A DNA stretch of 64,000 nucleotides from Acanthococcus lagerstroemiae (Eukaryota > Arthropoda > Insecta > Hemiptera > Eriococcidae), in assembly GCA_031841125.1 (NCBI GenBank), contig CM063107.1:68025814-68089813 (forward strand). The letters are read 5' to 3'. Below the pieces are notes generated by a model that saw only the letters and a program-made list of their open reading frames with translations, was not told where the DNA came from and did no database searches. Below are positions 35,053-46,882 of the stretch, piece by piece. The position numbers and the translations under genes are program-made. Position 1 is the stretch's first letter. Each line of letters begins with the position of its first letter.

Positions 35053-36433
35053 CAGCGGTCGGACTCTTTCTTCCTGATCTACAGATTCCATGGTTTCGCT
35101 CATTCGTGTGGGCTCATCGTAGCGTCCAGAGAGGGCGCAAATGGACGACCCCTCGAACCAACGATTTTCTTCCCCCAGCAGAAAGTTCAAGACATTTCGA
35201 AAATCAACCACACATTTTAAGTTCAGCGACAACCGTTACCAATGAGGAGACGATTGTCCGAGCAACAAAATGACATAAAATTCGTATTCGGAGTTCACGC
35301 TTGTCTACATAAACGTAAATATAATATTTTTATTGGCGAAAGATAATATTGTTTACTCGGTCCACGAAATGGACCGGCCGCTGCGATAATTTTTGGTTTT
35401 AAGTAAGCAATTTAAAAAATAGAAACTATTCCTGCCAGGATGCTATGTAGTAAAACGAATACGGCCGTCATTACAGAAGAACCAGCCGGATTAGATGCGA
35501 CAGATCGAGCTATTATGAGGAATGTTTTAATTATATAGTTTTCCGGAGATAATTTCAACGAATTAGTTTTTAATCCGCACCGAACGCGGCTGCCCATCTG
35601 TCGTACAATCTTACAAAAGTTGGAGATGAAGTAATCATATATTTGACAGACACTTACATAATACGTTCGACTCTTTATTACCGAAAGAGATGGGCCGGCA
35701 TCGTAGGAGTGACTCTCAGTTCGGTAAATCGAATTTTTGAAGCTTCATTTTACGGTCATATTGGATGAGGTTAGTTTTCAGAGAAGGTTGAAATCGAATA
35801 TTCGATTTTTTTCTCCTCTTTCGGGATGTTTGTTCATTTTTTTTTTCTTCTTTTTATTCTATCGAGTATACAGTAATAGTTGTAAATTACGTGACTGTAA
35901 AAACCAGAAACCGGAGAGCACTGTGTTAGCTATACATGTATGTGTACATTCGACGTCTACGATGGACAAATTCAAACATTTTAGCAAACGTCTCGTAAAC
36001 AGTTGTATTTTATGCAGGATGCGACTTCTGGTCTAGACTTTTGCGCAAACCTTTCTCTGCCACGGCGCTTCTTTTCGAAATAAAGGAGCCGTGGATTAAT
36101 TCCAAATGCCAAGGTAGCCTGAATCAGCGCGACGATCGAGGCTGCCCGCGACGAAGATCGAAATTGCACGGCGAGTGAAAAATGGAAATGGCGGGCTTGG
36201 CATACTCGGATTCATAGTGCTGAAGCTCAGGCTGCCTGTGGCAGCGACCAGACCAAAAACAGCCTAAGAACATCTCATGAAAATGGCGAGTGTAAAATTC
36301 AAGTCCAGAGCCAAAATCCCCCCCCCTATTCGGATCTCCGGAGCGGGAGTGCACCGCTGAATCATCCAAACACAAGAACGAGAAGAAGACGCCAAGGATC
36401 ACGGCGCTTATTCCTTGCAGCCTGTAACGTAAA
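35053..36433. other. No confident gene
   Basis: The interrupted target sequence around 34500 and 35053-35220 may be part of a longer unique region. 36030-36400 is relatively GC-rich, and the minus-strand frame 36124-36741 (205 codons) crosses it, but its distal part lies in the GAACGAGAACGAG repeat, so it is not credible as one gene. Confidence 0.4.
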
Positions 36434-36538
36434 AATTCTATGCTAGATGGAGGACCAAATAATAGGCCTGAACGACGAACAGCTCTTATTGACCGTGAGC
36501 TCTGCAGATTCAATATCGACATTGCTGCACTAAGCGAG
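36434..36538 (+). pseudogene. LINE APE endonuclease N-terminal fragment
   Basis: The frame reads SMLDGGPNNRPERRTALIDR and then ELCRFNIDIAALSE. This is the start of an APE-type endonuclease in LINE ORF2, where ERRTALI-REL-R-NIDI-ALSETR follows the WNVRT motif. The sequence breaks at 36538, exactly where a hAT-like MITE begins (CAGTGTTGG), so the MITE interrupts the LINE right after the ALSE codons. The WNVRT part upstream is damaged by a frameshift near 36425. Nothing of the downstream RT is adjacent. Confidence 0.8.
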
Positions 36539-36715
36539 CAGTGTTGGAAGAACGAGCAAGAACGAGAAAAAAACGGCATGTTCTTGTTCTCAGAACGTAT
36601 ACGATAAGGAGAACGAGAACATGATGAGATTGAGAAGGAGAACGGGAAACAAGAACGGGGACAGGACCAGACTGGGAACGAGAACGAGAACGGGAACGAG
36701 ATGATTTTTGCATTT
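36539..36715 (-). mobile_element. hAT-like MITE of GAACGAGAACGAG repeats, copy 1
   Basis: Begins CAGTGTTGGAAGAACGAGC and continues with GAACGAGAACATGATGAGAT, matching in reverse the complete copy at 43004-43245. The far end decays near 36715 (TTTTTGCATTTTTT in place of TTTTTGCGTTCTTCC). Built mainly of (GAACGA)-like hexamers. The serine/arginine-rich frames here are artefacts. Confidence 0.8.
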
Positions 36716-36805
36716 TTTGAACAACTTGGTAGCTGGCGCAAAGGTAAAATTCTGAAAGCCTAAAACCAATTATACCTATATTTTTTAAATGAAAAAATCA
36801 AACTG

Positions 36806-37693
36806 CTATCTTCCCGAATCGCAAAATGATCCGGCTCATTACACGCACACAAAAAAAAAAAATCATGCAGCAAATTTTAAACTGAACCCTCTTATTTTGC
36901 AAACTAATACAAAAATTAAAAAAGAAGCTCAGTTCACCATTTTGAAATATGAATTCATTCACTTCATAGATTTTTAATTGAGCACTCTAATTCCATAATT
37001 TATAAATTTAAGCCTCATGTTTCTGACAATTCAACTTTTTTCATTCTTCAAATTTCAAAATGAACTTTCCCTATTTCCCAACCTAAAAAAAAATCCGTAA
37101 ATTTTAAAATGAGCTCCGTTTTTTTGTCGCTGTAAAATGAACGTTATCATTTTTTAAATTTTAATATGAAAACTCTGTAGTAGTAAAGCTTTAAAATTAA
37201 TCCCTCATTTTGCAAATCTCAAGTGAGCCTCTTTCATTTTATACATTTTTAAAATGAAACTTCTCATTTTGTCAAAAAATTCGCCGTGTGGCTAAACGGT
37301 AACATGCCCGTTTCGCAAAATCCTTGTATCTCGGATTCGAGTCTCACTACGCTGAGTGCCCTCGCTGTTCTCTTAGTGAACAAGCGACTAATACAGTATC
37401 AATCGAGATAGAAATGTAACGCGTCCTGTAATCTTCACCAGTTCACCCTAACAAAGGCATTATAATCGCATGACGTGTTACCACCAGATCAGAAAAATTG
37501 ATACTGTGTGCGCGCGCACGTCCTGGACAGCTTACTTAACGTTGTCGAATACGTGGCTAGTAAGCGAACTGCTGCTGCACACTCTTCGGCACAGAGAAGG
37601 AAAACTCGCAACAAAACCGTGGGGAAAGCAACGGCATACTACCACAACTAAGCCAGTGTTTTAAGAACGAACGAGAACGAGAAGTAAAACGGC
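36806..37693 (+). repeat. Composite inverted repeat, left arm
   Basis: Reverse-complementary to 43200-44101. Contains, in order: AT-rich 30-bp-type repeats (36806-37270), a tRNA-like segment (37283-37354), the block GGACGCGTTACATTTCTATCT in inverted sense, ACACTCTTCGGCACAGAGAAG, and about 40 bp of the terminus of the GAACGA MITE (CAGTGTTTTAAGAACGAACG at 37653). The 64-codon frames at 37470-37664 and 43230-43430 (minus) correspond to one another. Confidence 0.9.
37283..37354 (+). mobile_element. tRNA-derived SINE-like head
   Basis: A box A-like TGGCTAAACGGTAAC and a box B-like GGATTCGAGTC stand in tRNA-like spacing (37289 and 37332). The T-stem and acceptor pair poorly, so it is a decayed tRNA-derived sequence. 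Its mirror copy is 43547-43618 on the minus strand. Confidence 0.55.
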
Positions 37694-37899
37694 AATCATA
37701 TTATGATGAAGAATGTTATTTTTAAAACTTCCTCCCATGAAGAGGAAGTATGTAGGATGGGGTATTAGACTGCGATTGTTACACTAGTGGGCTGCAAAAC
37801 TGATTTTCCCGTTGGCCTGTCGATGGAACGCAGCGAATATTCTTGGGAACCCCTAAATTGCATTGAAATACTGACAGAACCTTCGCGGTGATGTTCTGT
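37694..37899. other. Spacer start, unique
   Basis: Short unique-looking sequence between the left arm and the minisatellite; no feature. Confidence 0.5.
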
Positions 37900-39260
37900 T
37901 TGCGGAAATGTTCTCACCAAAATGCACTGTTCATACACATGTTTGCAAACGTGTTCGCGGAAATGCTAAGTTCGCGACTATATTTGCCAACATGCTCTGT
38001 TTGCGAATGTGTTCGCTGAAATGCTGAGTTCGTGAACGTATTTAGCCAACATGCTTTATTTGCGAACATATTCGCGGAAATGCTCTGTTTGAGAACGTGT
38101 TCGCCAACATGCTCTGTTTGTGAATGTGTTCGCCAAAATGTTGAGTTTGCAAATGTAATTGCAGAAATGCTGAGTGTGCAAACGTGGTTCCAAAAATGCT
38201 GAGTTCATGAATGTATTTAGGCAATAGGTATGCCTTTGTGTTTGCGAACATTTTTGCCAGAATGCTCTGTTTGCGAATGAGTTTGCCAACATACTCGGTT
38301 TGCAGATGTGTTTGCCAAAAAGCTGAGTTCGCAAACGTTTTATAAAATGCTCTGTTTGCAAATGTGTTTGGCAAAATGCTGAGTTTGCAAACGTGTTTTT
38401 TAAAATGCTGAGTTCGTGGACGTTTTTAAAGAAATTCTCTGTATGCGAATAGGTTTGCCAACGTGCTCTGTTTGCAAATGTGTTTGTCAAAATGTTGAGT
38501 TCACAAATGTATTATTTAGGTAATATGCTTTGTTTGCAAATATGTTGCCAGAATGCTTTGTTTGCGAATGAGTTCGCCAACATACTAGGTTTGCATAATT
38601 TATGTGTTTGCCAAAATGCTGAGTTCACAAACGTATTTAATAAAATGCTCTGCTCACAAATGCGTTTGCCAAAATGCTGAGTTTGCAAACGCGTTTTTCA
38701 AAATGCTGAGTTCGTGAACGTTTTTAATGAAATTCTCTGTTTGCAAATAGGTTTGCCAACATGCTCTTTTCGTGAATGTGTTCGCCAAAATGCTGAGTTC
38801 GCAGATGCATTTAGCCAATATGCTTTGCTTGCAAACGTGTTCCCTGGAATGCTCTGTCTGTAAATGAGTTTGCAAGCATATACTATGTTTGCATATGTGT
38901 TTGTCAAAATGCTGAGTTCACTAATTTATTTATGGAAATGCTGAGTTCGCAAATGTATTTAGCTATTATGCTTTGTTTTGCAAACGTGGTTCACTGCAAT
39001 GCTCTGTTCGCAAATGTGTTTGCCGACATGCTCTGCTTGTATATGTGTTTCCTGAAACACTGAGTTCGCGAATGTATTTGCCAACATTCTCTGTTCGCAA
39101 ACGTGTTTTCCAAATGCTGCGTTTGTGGAAGTTTTTAATGAAATGCTCTGTTCACAAGCGGGTTCGCCAACATACTCTGTTCGCAAACGCGTTCGCTGAA
39201 ATACTGAGTTAACAAATGTGTTTGCGGGAATGCTGAGTTCGCGAACTTGTTTGCTAAAAT
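37900..39260. repeat. 29-30 bp minisatellite (ATGCTGAGTTCGCGAACGT type)
   Basis: About 45 degenerate units of 29-30 bp, each beginning ATGCT(G/C)(A/T)GTT followed by (T/C)GC(A/G)AA(C/T)GTGTTTGCC. Unit subtypes (GCTGAGTTCG and GCTCTGTTTGC) are interspersed. Minus-strand frames of about 70-144 codons (repeating FANSAFWQTHLQTEH-like text) arise because 30 is a multiple of three. Lies inside the composite inverted repeat. Confidence 0.92.
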
Positions 39261-40388
39261 ATCAAAAATGCTCGCGAGCATTTCAGCGAACAATACATTT
39301 CTTATAATGTACAATATTCGTTGAAATATTCGCGAGCATGTTCAGTTCACGTGCAGACGCAGCTTTGAAAATTGTGCCACTGGACAGCGGCCAATTTCAC
39401 GGAAGATGATATTTATGGGGACACCGTTTCTGGACAGCCTTTGAGCGACCAGCTGAGTCGTGTTTTCTTCAATTTCGGACAGACACGCTTTCTCACCTGC
39501 AGAAGACGCGTCTGTTGCGGATACCGCGCATAGAAGTATTTACACAGAGACGATCGCTAATTTCTCGCCGCCCGATGCTCGGGCCGCGCCTTACACATGT
39601 TTTCATGCACTCGAGGGCTTCTTCAAAAGGCAGTCGAGTGTACTTAATAACGACAGATATTCCATTTTAGCGCATTCGCTGAGACAAATTTGTACATTTT
39701 CAAGTGGGTTTTAATTTCACACTTCTAGTGACAGTATAATTCAGTCTTTGAATGGCCGTACAAAGACCACACAACGCCGGCTCTCGAGAGGTTTTACAAA
39801 GACTTATTTTAATTTTTTTTTCTCTCTTCTATTCTCGTCGATTTACACTGCAGAGAGATAGACGAACCTCCGGTCCTGAACCTATGTATGTTGTGCGACA
39901 TCCACACAGCAAGGTGCAATGGCGGCGCGTCTGCATCCTGACAAATAACGTTCTATCTGTCACTTGTTGCATCTGGAAAACGTATAAATTGTGCGAGAAA
40001 AAGTGTACAAGTAAATTTTAATTATAGCGTCGCAGTAAAGCCTTTTGAATTATTTATCGTTCCTCAACGAGATATTTTTTGCAGGAATGGTATCAGAAAA
40101 GGCTCGTTTAGCATACATTTATTATAATTTACGTTTTACAAATCTATCGTACCTAAGATTCGGATTACCTGGTGTTAAAACAGAAGTTAATTTAGTATTC
40201 ATTAATCTAGAGTCGGTTTGTTGGTTAACGAAGGAATTCGAGACGGAAGTATTTACTAGCAAATACACAGTGTAGTAAAAGGGAATGAGGAGAATCTCGA
40301 GGAAATTGAAAAAAGGCAGTCTGGGACTGAGTATACTGCGTCTGGATTACCTGATTTCAAATACGTGAATTTTATTTGTGTGTCATAT
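39261..40388. other. Unique sequence, no gene assigned
   Basis: 39380-39720 is relatively GC-rich with CpGs. The frame 39460-39714 (84 codons) and the frames at 39752-40021 and 40045-40275 have no recognised domain. A host exon or regulatory DNA cannot be excluded. Confidence 0.35.
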
Positions 40389-41734
40389 GTAGGGGAGACC
40401 GGGGTAGGTTGTCACAAAATTTACTCTGAACTCATTTTCTCTGATTCTAATTTTTTTCAAATGGAACTAACGGCATATGAAACTTCATAGTATACTCTAT
40501 GAATGATGTGAGTTTAAAAAATATCAAAGAATAACTTTTTCAAAATGCAAGAGTTGAAAAAAAAAAAACATTTATTGTTACAACCATCCCACACTATGGG
40601 TAGGTTGTATCGCACATCAGGGATGGTTGTAACATGTTTTAAAATTAGTTATATTAAGTCAGACAAAGAGGATTCATCCGAACTGCAATTTTTTTACAAT
40701 TAAATTGATACCAGATTTCTTGGCTGCTTGTCAGCCCATTTTTTAAACTTTTCTCACAGCTTTGAGCATTTCTTTTTTGAAGCACATCCACTAGCGTGTC
40801 CCTTATTTTACAAGTTTTCGCCAATCGATTAGATGCGCACTAAAATTTGTTCCGGTGGACCTAGAAATTCGCCATAAAGAATTTGAGCTCAATCTGAGAT
40901 CATTAACCCGCGGCACTTTGACCTTGAAGTTATGTGTAACATTGAGATTTTATTTTTAAAAAACGCGAATATCTCGGAACATATTAAATTCAGGAACAAA
41001 ATGCATATGATATAAAATGCTCCTTGTTAAATTTTCTATAAAACAGATTCTATACAACTTTTCTCTAGAACGCACATTCACCGAGATAATCGCAAAAATG
41101 TGTGAAAGTTTTGAGGAATGTTGCTGTTATTATTTTTATTTCATAACCAATCTTTCCTAGCTAAATCGCAGTTATCTAAAAAAAAATATTCACTTTAGGA
41201 CCAAAATGCAAATAACATAAAATGTTCCTTGTTAAATTTTCTATGAACAGGTCCAATACAACTTTTCTTTAGACAACATAGGTATCGAGATAATCGCAAA
41301 AATGCGTGGAATTTTCTAGAAACTTGAGATTTTTTCATTATTTTACGATTGAAATATCTATTAGTATCAGGTAAAATGCATGCTAAAATATAACTTCAGT
41401 CTCTGTCTATTGAGGCAAGCGCCTCCGTTTGCCCCCTCTCCCACCTGGCTACTCCCATGACAGTTTGTTGAGTACCTACTATAAAATAGATCTGTATAAC
41501 ATTGTGTTGTTGAGGAACAGTCACGTGTTCTCAGAATTCAGGGTCATTTCCTATGGGCAAATTGTTGTTTCCTATTGTTGATATACATCATCTCATAAGT
41601 TCACCATACCAAGTCTTCAATGGTATTTTAGAACGCACAAGACTCAATAAAACCAGTTTGTTAATCTTAGATCGCAAAGTTTGGTTTTCTATTGAGACTG
41701 TTACAATGTTACAACCATACCCGGTCTCTCCTAC
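40389..41734. mobile_element. TIR element, TAGGGGAGACCGGGG family, copy 2
   Basis: The left end GTAGGGGAGACCGGGGTAGG is mirrored by ATACCCGGTCTCTCCTAC at 41717-41734. Inside, the GGTTGTAAC-type motif recurs near both ends (40580, 40610, 40627 and 41705). A tandem-like pair at 40975-41110 and 41185-41310 shares TTCCTTGTTAAATTTTCTAT and GAGATAATCGCAAAAATG. No transposase frame; 1346 bp. Confidence 0.78.
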
Positions 41735-42924
41735 TGTTATTTCATCATGTGGAATTCATTTGCGCTTTGCTGGTACGAATTCCCGGGGAAGACAGTGTGG
41801 GCAATTACCCCTCCCCGAAAGGAAAAATTTAAAACTCCTCAAAATAACTAAGCGTACAGGAATCATAAAAATCAAGTCTGAGAGAAAATCTTACACAATT
41901 ATATTCGTCTATGTAAAAAGTAAGAATAAAAATGGTGGCTTGGTTCACTCGGGTTTTATACTGAGAGAGGACCAATGAAACCAAAATTGCGATGATAAAA
42001 GGAGAGGGAGAATATTAGTTGTCTGAAGAAGCCGAAGGTAGAAGTACTCCTTCAATTATAGAGTGCCTTCCTCCGATAATATTCAGTTTTAGCTGCCGAA
42101 CTAATGCCACCAACCCTTTTTACAGTAAATTCTATTCGCGTCCGATAATTCCACTAATAATCTTTCTCGTCTTGTCGCAGCGAAGCACCAACTTCAACCA
42201 GCCCATTGCTTCATTTTCGGTACAAGTAAAGTCTAAGACATTCGGGTATGCGAATGAACATGAAAGGGCGACTATATATGAGTTGCATTCATTTCAGTGA
42301 CTCACCGTTATCAAGCTGAAGCAGCAAACACGATATTATACTTCGACGGATTAATTCCAGATCAACCGAAATTTTCCACATAGTTTGAAACTTAATTCCA
42401 AATGAAAACCTCCACTTACTTATCTATGAACTTAATACGCCGCAGCAGATTTACAAAAAGGAATAGGATAAGCTTGAATCTAGGATAGGTCTAGGAAGGT
42501 ACGAAATACAAAACTGTTTAGCATATACCCAAGTTGAAAATGAGTACTGCGTAGTCACATAATCTTTTTAATTGTTACTGAACCCAGCATTCGAGCCTCG
42601 ATTGGAAATTCCTATAGGTACTTCCCGAGTGCTGCCAATCTCTTAAAGAAACTGGCATTTTCACAATTACAAGAATGTAAGAAAATAATGACCGCATTAA
42701 TATTTGCAAAAGGATTTTAAGCCAGCTTCTACTTATAACGAACCACATTCATTTCGCAAATTCCAAACGCCACACGCCAGTGCGTGGTGAAGGGATGCTT
42801 TTAAAACTGGTGATGAAGGGGTTTCTTTGAAAATGTTAGAATTGAGACTTCATTTCAAAACTTGAAAAGTGAGGGGCTTATCTTGAAATTTGTAGAGGGT
42901 TTATCTTGAACTTGACAAAATTCT
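41735..42924. other. No recognisable gene
   Basis: The frames 41553-41978 and 42019-42300 have no family motif, and the first begins inside the TIR element, so neither is credible. The rest is AT-rich. Confidence 0.4.
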
Positions 42925-43003
42925 TCTGGCGCCATATCTGATGCAGAACATTGTCAGTCGCGGTTTCTGATGCGCGACACTTCCGAGCAAGTTAGTTGCA
43001 GTA
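42925..43003 (+). repeat. Outer part of three-copy repeat (left of MITE)
   Basis: TCTGATGCAGAACATTG and GTTTCTGATGCGCGACACTT parallel 47820-47880 (GTTTCTGATGCGTAACTTTT), the uninterrupted copy. Confidence 0.65.
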
Positions 43004-43245
43004 TTGGAAGAACGCAAAAATCATTGTTCCCGTTCTTGTTCGTTCTTCTCTAACTGCATGATTTTCGTTCATGTTCCTCGTTCTCATTACCATAAAATTA
43101 CCAACGTTCTCGTTCCCAGCCTGCTCCTGTTTCTGTTCTCGTTCTCAATCTCATCATGTTCTCGTTCTTATTATCGTTCTGAGAAAAAGAACAAGAACAT
43201 GCCGTTTTACTTCTCGTTCTCGTTCGTTCTTAAAACACTGGCTTA
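43004..43245 (+). mobile_element. hAT-like MITE of GAACGAG repeats, complete copy
   Basis: Bounded by CAGTATTGGAAGAACG and CGTTCTTAAAACACTG. TTAGTTG lies directly left and GCTTAGTTG directly right, a near-duplication offset by two bases. The third copy of the flanking repeat (47800-48075) lacks this insertion. Interior is CGTTCT/GTTCTC hexamer-like repeats. About 242 bp, non-coding. Confidence 0.85.
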
Positions 43246-44101
43246 GTTGTGGTAGTTTGCCGTTGCTTTCCCCACGGTTTTGTTGCATTAGAGTTTTTTC
43301 CTTCTCTGTGCCGAAGAGTGTGCAGCAGCAGTTCGCTTACTAGCCACGTATTCGACAATGTTAAGTAAGCTGTCCAGGACGTGCGCGCGCACACAGTACC
43401 AATCTTTCTGATCTGGTGGTAACACGTCATGCGATTGTAATGCCTTTGTTAGGGTGAACTGGTGAAGATTACAGGACGCGTTACATTTCTATCTCGATTG
43501 ATACTGTATTAGTCGCTCTGTTCACTAAGAGAACAGCGAGGGCACTCAGCGTAGTGAGACTCGAATCCGAGATACAAGGATTTTGCGAAACGGGCATGTT
43601 ACCGTTTGGCCACACGGCGAATTTTTTGACAAAATGAGAAGTTTCATTTTAAAAATGTATAAAATGAAAGAGGCTCACTTGAGATTTGCAAAATGAGAGA
43701 TTCGTTTTAAAGCATTACCACTACGGAGTTTTCATATGAAAATTTAAAAAATGACAACGTTCATTTCACAGCGACAAAAAAACGGAGCTCATTTTAAAAT
43801 TTACGGATGTTTATTTTGAGGTTGGGAAATAGGGGAAGATCATTTTGAAATTTGAAGAATGAAAAAAGTTGAATTGTCAGAAACATGAGGCTTAAATTTA
43901 TAAATTATGGAATTAGAGTGCTCAATTAAAAATCTATGAAGTGAATGAATTCATGTTTCAAAATTGTGAACTGAGCTTATTTTTTAATTTTTGTATTGGT
44001 TTGCAAAATAAGAAGAGGGTTCAGTTTAAAATTTGCTGCATTATTGTGTGTTTTTTTTTTGTGTGTAATGAGCCGGATCATTTTGCGAATTGGAAAGATT
44101 C
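43200..44101 (-). repeat. Composite inverted repeat, right arm
   Basis: Mirror of 36806-37693. It includes the last about 40 bp of the MITE, the 43250-43430 block, the tRNA-like segment (43547-43618, minus) and 30-bp-type AT repeats beyond 43620. Small indels separate the arms (for example GCATTAGAG versus GCGAG near 43285). Confidence 0.9.
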
Positions 44102-45690
44102 ACGAACATATTTAGGAACCAAGGAGCTTTATTTTACAAGTTGCAAAATAAGGGGTTCATTTGAAAATTTTCAAAACCAGGTGGTATAATTTAATATTTG
44201 CAAATTAAAGTTCGTTTACTTCACAATTTTCAAAATGAAGCAGTTAATTTAAAAATTTGATAAATACGGCCAGTTCGTTTTATATAACTCATACTTAAAA
44301 TAGGAGAGTTTATTTCAAAAAGTTAAAAAATAAAAATAATAAGAGGTCATTTTACAATCTATAAATGGGAGAGTTTATTCCAAATCATGAAAATTAAAGG
44401 GGCTAATTTTTTTTTTAAATCAGGGGAATCATTTTAAAATTTTCCAATTGAGGGAGTCTATCTGAAATTGCAACAGGACAAGGTTTACCAAAAACTTTGA
44501 AAATTGAAAAGGTTCTTTCTAAAATTTGCAAGATGAATATGTACATTTTGTTTAGAACATTCTCATTAAAATCTACAAAATGAAGACATTTTATCTACAA
44601 AATTAGAAGAAGAGAGAGGCTCATTTCCAAAACTGAATGAGGCGATTTACTATAAAATGCAATTCCTTAAATGAAGAGGTTCATTTTATCTGTTCCAAAG
44701 TGAACGGGCTAATTCTTAAACTTAAAAATAAGTAGGTTCATATTAAAATTTAAGAAATAAATTTCATTTCGAAATCTAAAAAAAAAATAATAAATAACAT
44801 TAGCAAAATGAGGAATTTCATTTCGAAATTTCTAAAAAATAACATTAGCAAACTGAGGTAGGGTTTATTTTACAAGTTTAAAGGTGAGACGATTTATTTT
44901 AAAACCTCAGGAATGAGGATGCTCAAATTAAAATTTGAAAAATGAAACGATTAATTGCAAAAATTGTAAAAATGAGGTTATTCATATCAAAATTTGAAAA
45001 ATGAGGGGATTAATTTCCAAATTTGCTTAAAAAGAAGGTTTCATTTTAAAATTAGTAAAATAAAAGAATTCATTACAAAAGCACAGTGAAAAGGTTCATT
45101 TGAAAATTTGAAAATTGAGAGAATTTATCTTAACATTGAGAAGGCGCAGCCATAATTAAGGGATTCATTTTGAAAATGTCAAAATGTGGAGGTGATTTTG
45201 ATGTTTTAAGATGCGATTGATAATTTTGAAATTTGTGAGATTGAGGTGGGGCCTATTTAAAATGTACAAACCTGAAGGGGTTCATTTTAAAATTTGATAA
45301 TTAAGAAGACTGTTTCTAACATTTGTAAAAAGTTAGGAGGTTAATTTTGAAATTTGCAAAACGGGAAGATACGTTTAAAATATAAGTGAGTGAATTCTAA
45401 ATTTAAAATAATAATAGTTTCATATTAGAATTTTAAAAATTACGAGGATTGTTTGAAAATTTTACTAGGTGAAGGGGATTATTTTTAGAACTAAAAACTG
45501 GAAAAGCTCACTATAGTAAATTTGAAAAATAAGAAGGTTCATATTAAAATTTTATAAATTATTGGATGTTTATTTTGGAATTGTTAAAATTTGGCTAAAT
45601 GAGGAAGTTCGTTTAAACATTTATGGAAAGAAATGACTCATTATAGAATTCGAAAGAATAAAAGGATTCATATTTAAATTGTCAAACTCG
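43620..45690. repeat. AT-rich minisatellite-like repeat of about 27-33 bp
   Basis: About 65 degenerate units of the form AAATGAGG(A)GGTTCATTTTAA followed by AATTTG. For example, starts near 44970, 45003, 45035, 45066, 45093 and 45121 are spaced 27-33 bp. The first 480 bp belong to the right inverted-repeat arm and recur at 36806-37270. The rest (44102-45690) has no inverted partner. Confidence 0.85.
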
Positions 45691-46640
45691 AACACGTTTC
45701 GAAGGAATAAAATCTAAATAAAGATTCTTAGTCATCAAATTCAATCACTGCATCAAATTTTTATTGCAAAATGTAACTTGCACTCTTAAAATCCGAATCT
45801 CATTTTACGGTTTTCTCAATTTCTCAATTTTCAAATAGAAAATTTTTTCTTTACGTAGGTTTATCATTAGAAAACTTATAGCAGCAGCAATACAAAATCG
45901 CAACGAAATTTCAAAACAAATTTCATTCAGTTCACAGTTAGTTAAGAGACAATTTGAGATTGATAAAATCGACTTGATCTCTGGAATCGAAGTAACATGA
46001 GATCAAGATTAGGGATATTTTGGTCGCTGATTCCGAATGTTATTATAAAATATTTTTATTCAGTCTCGGATTGGAAACTTTGAATCAAAATTTTACGACG
46101 AAACAATTCTGGCCTATTTAAAGTTGTTCCACTTTTGTATATTCACGTACATTTCATCCTCTAAGGAGAGTAAATTGAAATTGATATTTTTACTTCAGAC
46201 TGCATATATTCACACAAACTGCAGAAACGTTGGGTGTGAATTAACATCTACAAGAAAAAGAAAAACAAATTCTCCTTTGAAGAAAGAAATTTCTACGAGG
46301 ACAGGGGCAGTTGATTGCATCATAAGAATTCAGGATAATCGAAATTTCAAATTTAAGGAGTTTAAAAAAATAGTAAAATATTTCCAATGTTACTAATTTT
46401 GAAATTATTGAATTCGTCTTTTCCACCATACCATATCCATTGACCAATCATCGGGGGGCGCGAAAATTAGAAGGATTTACGAACTCACGTTCACTCTTCA
46501 TAAAAGGTGTCAATAATACAATTCAATCGAACTCACCTGAAACACATAAAACAAAGACAAATGGTAAAATACTTTGAACATTTACTATAAACTCTACAAT
46601 AATTACAACCGAAGAGGTCGTGATTATGCAGAACTGCAAA
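45691..46640. other. Non-coding
   Basis: AT-rich; the frame 46124-46396 (90 codons, Lys-rich end) has no recognised domain. Confidence 0.45.
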
Positions 46641-46882
46641 TCTATAAAGGGTAAAGAATCAAAACTCACATTTGCCATTTTAATTCAAAGGCACAAATAG
46701 GCAAAATACTGTACGCAGGTAGAGGAATATCTTTGCGGCGCCTATGAATGTGCGATATGTATAACATACTCCACGTTCACAGGAGCAGCAAAGATATTCC
46801 TGCGCCTGTGTACAGTATTCTGCCTATTTGCACCCTTGAAGTAAAAGGGCAAATGTGAGTTTTGATTCTTTACCCTTCAGAT
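46641..46882. mobile_element. Foldback MITE, copy 2 (AAAGGGTAAAGAATCAAAAC ends)
   Basis: Arms of about 105 bp: AAGGGTAAAGAATCAAAACT at about 46648 is mirrored by AGTTTTGATTCTTTACCCTT at 46858-46877. Inside, CACAAATAGGCAAAATACTG and GGAATATCTTTGC are mirrored as CAGTATTCTGCCTATTTGC and GCAAAGATATTCC. Copy 1 is at 1475-1613. A small loop of about 30 bp makes this a near-complete hairpin. No coding capacity. Confidence 0.9.

Noticed and set aside
34846..35232. 128-codon minus-strand ORF
   Set aside because: Crosses the boundary of the hAT-like insertion and its target duplication, so it cannot be an ancestral gene.
36124..36741. 205-codon Ser/Arg-rich minus-strand ORF
   Set aside because: Half of it reads the GAACGAG MITE repeats and the rest overlaps a LINE fragment on the other strand.
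37283..37354. Functional tRNA gene
   Set aside because: Box motifs are present, but the T-stem has mismatches and the acceptor does not close; it occurs as part of an inverted repeat.
38042..39212. Phe/Asn/Ala/His-rich minus-strand ORFs
   Set aside because: Direct consequence of the 29-30 bp minisatellite.
41553..41978. 141-codon ORF as a gene
   Set aside because: Starts inside the TIR element, crosses its right end and has no domain.
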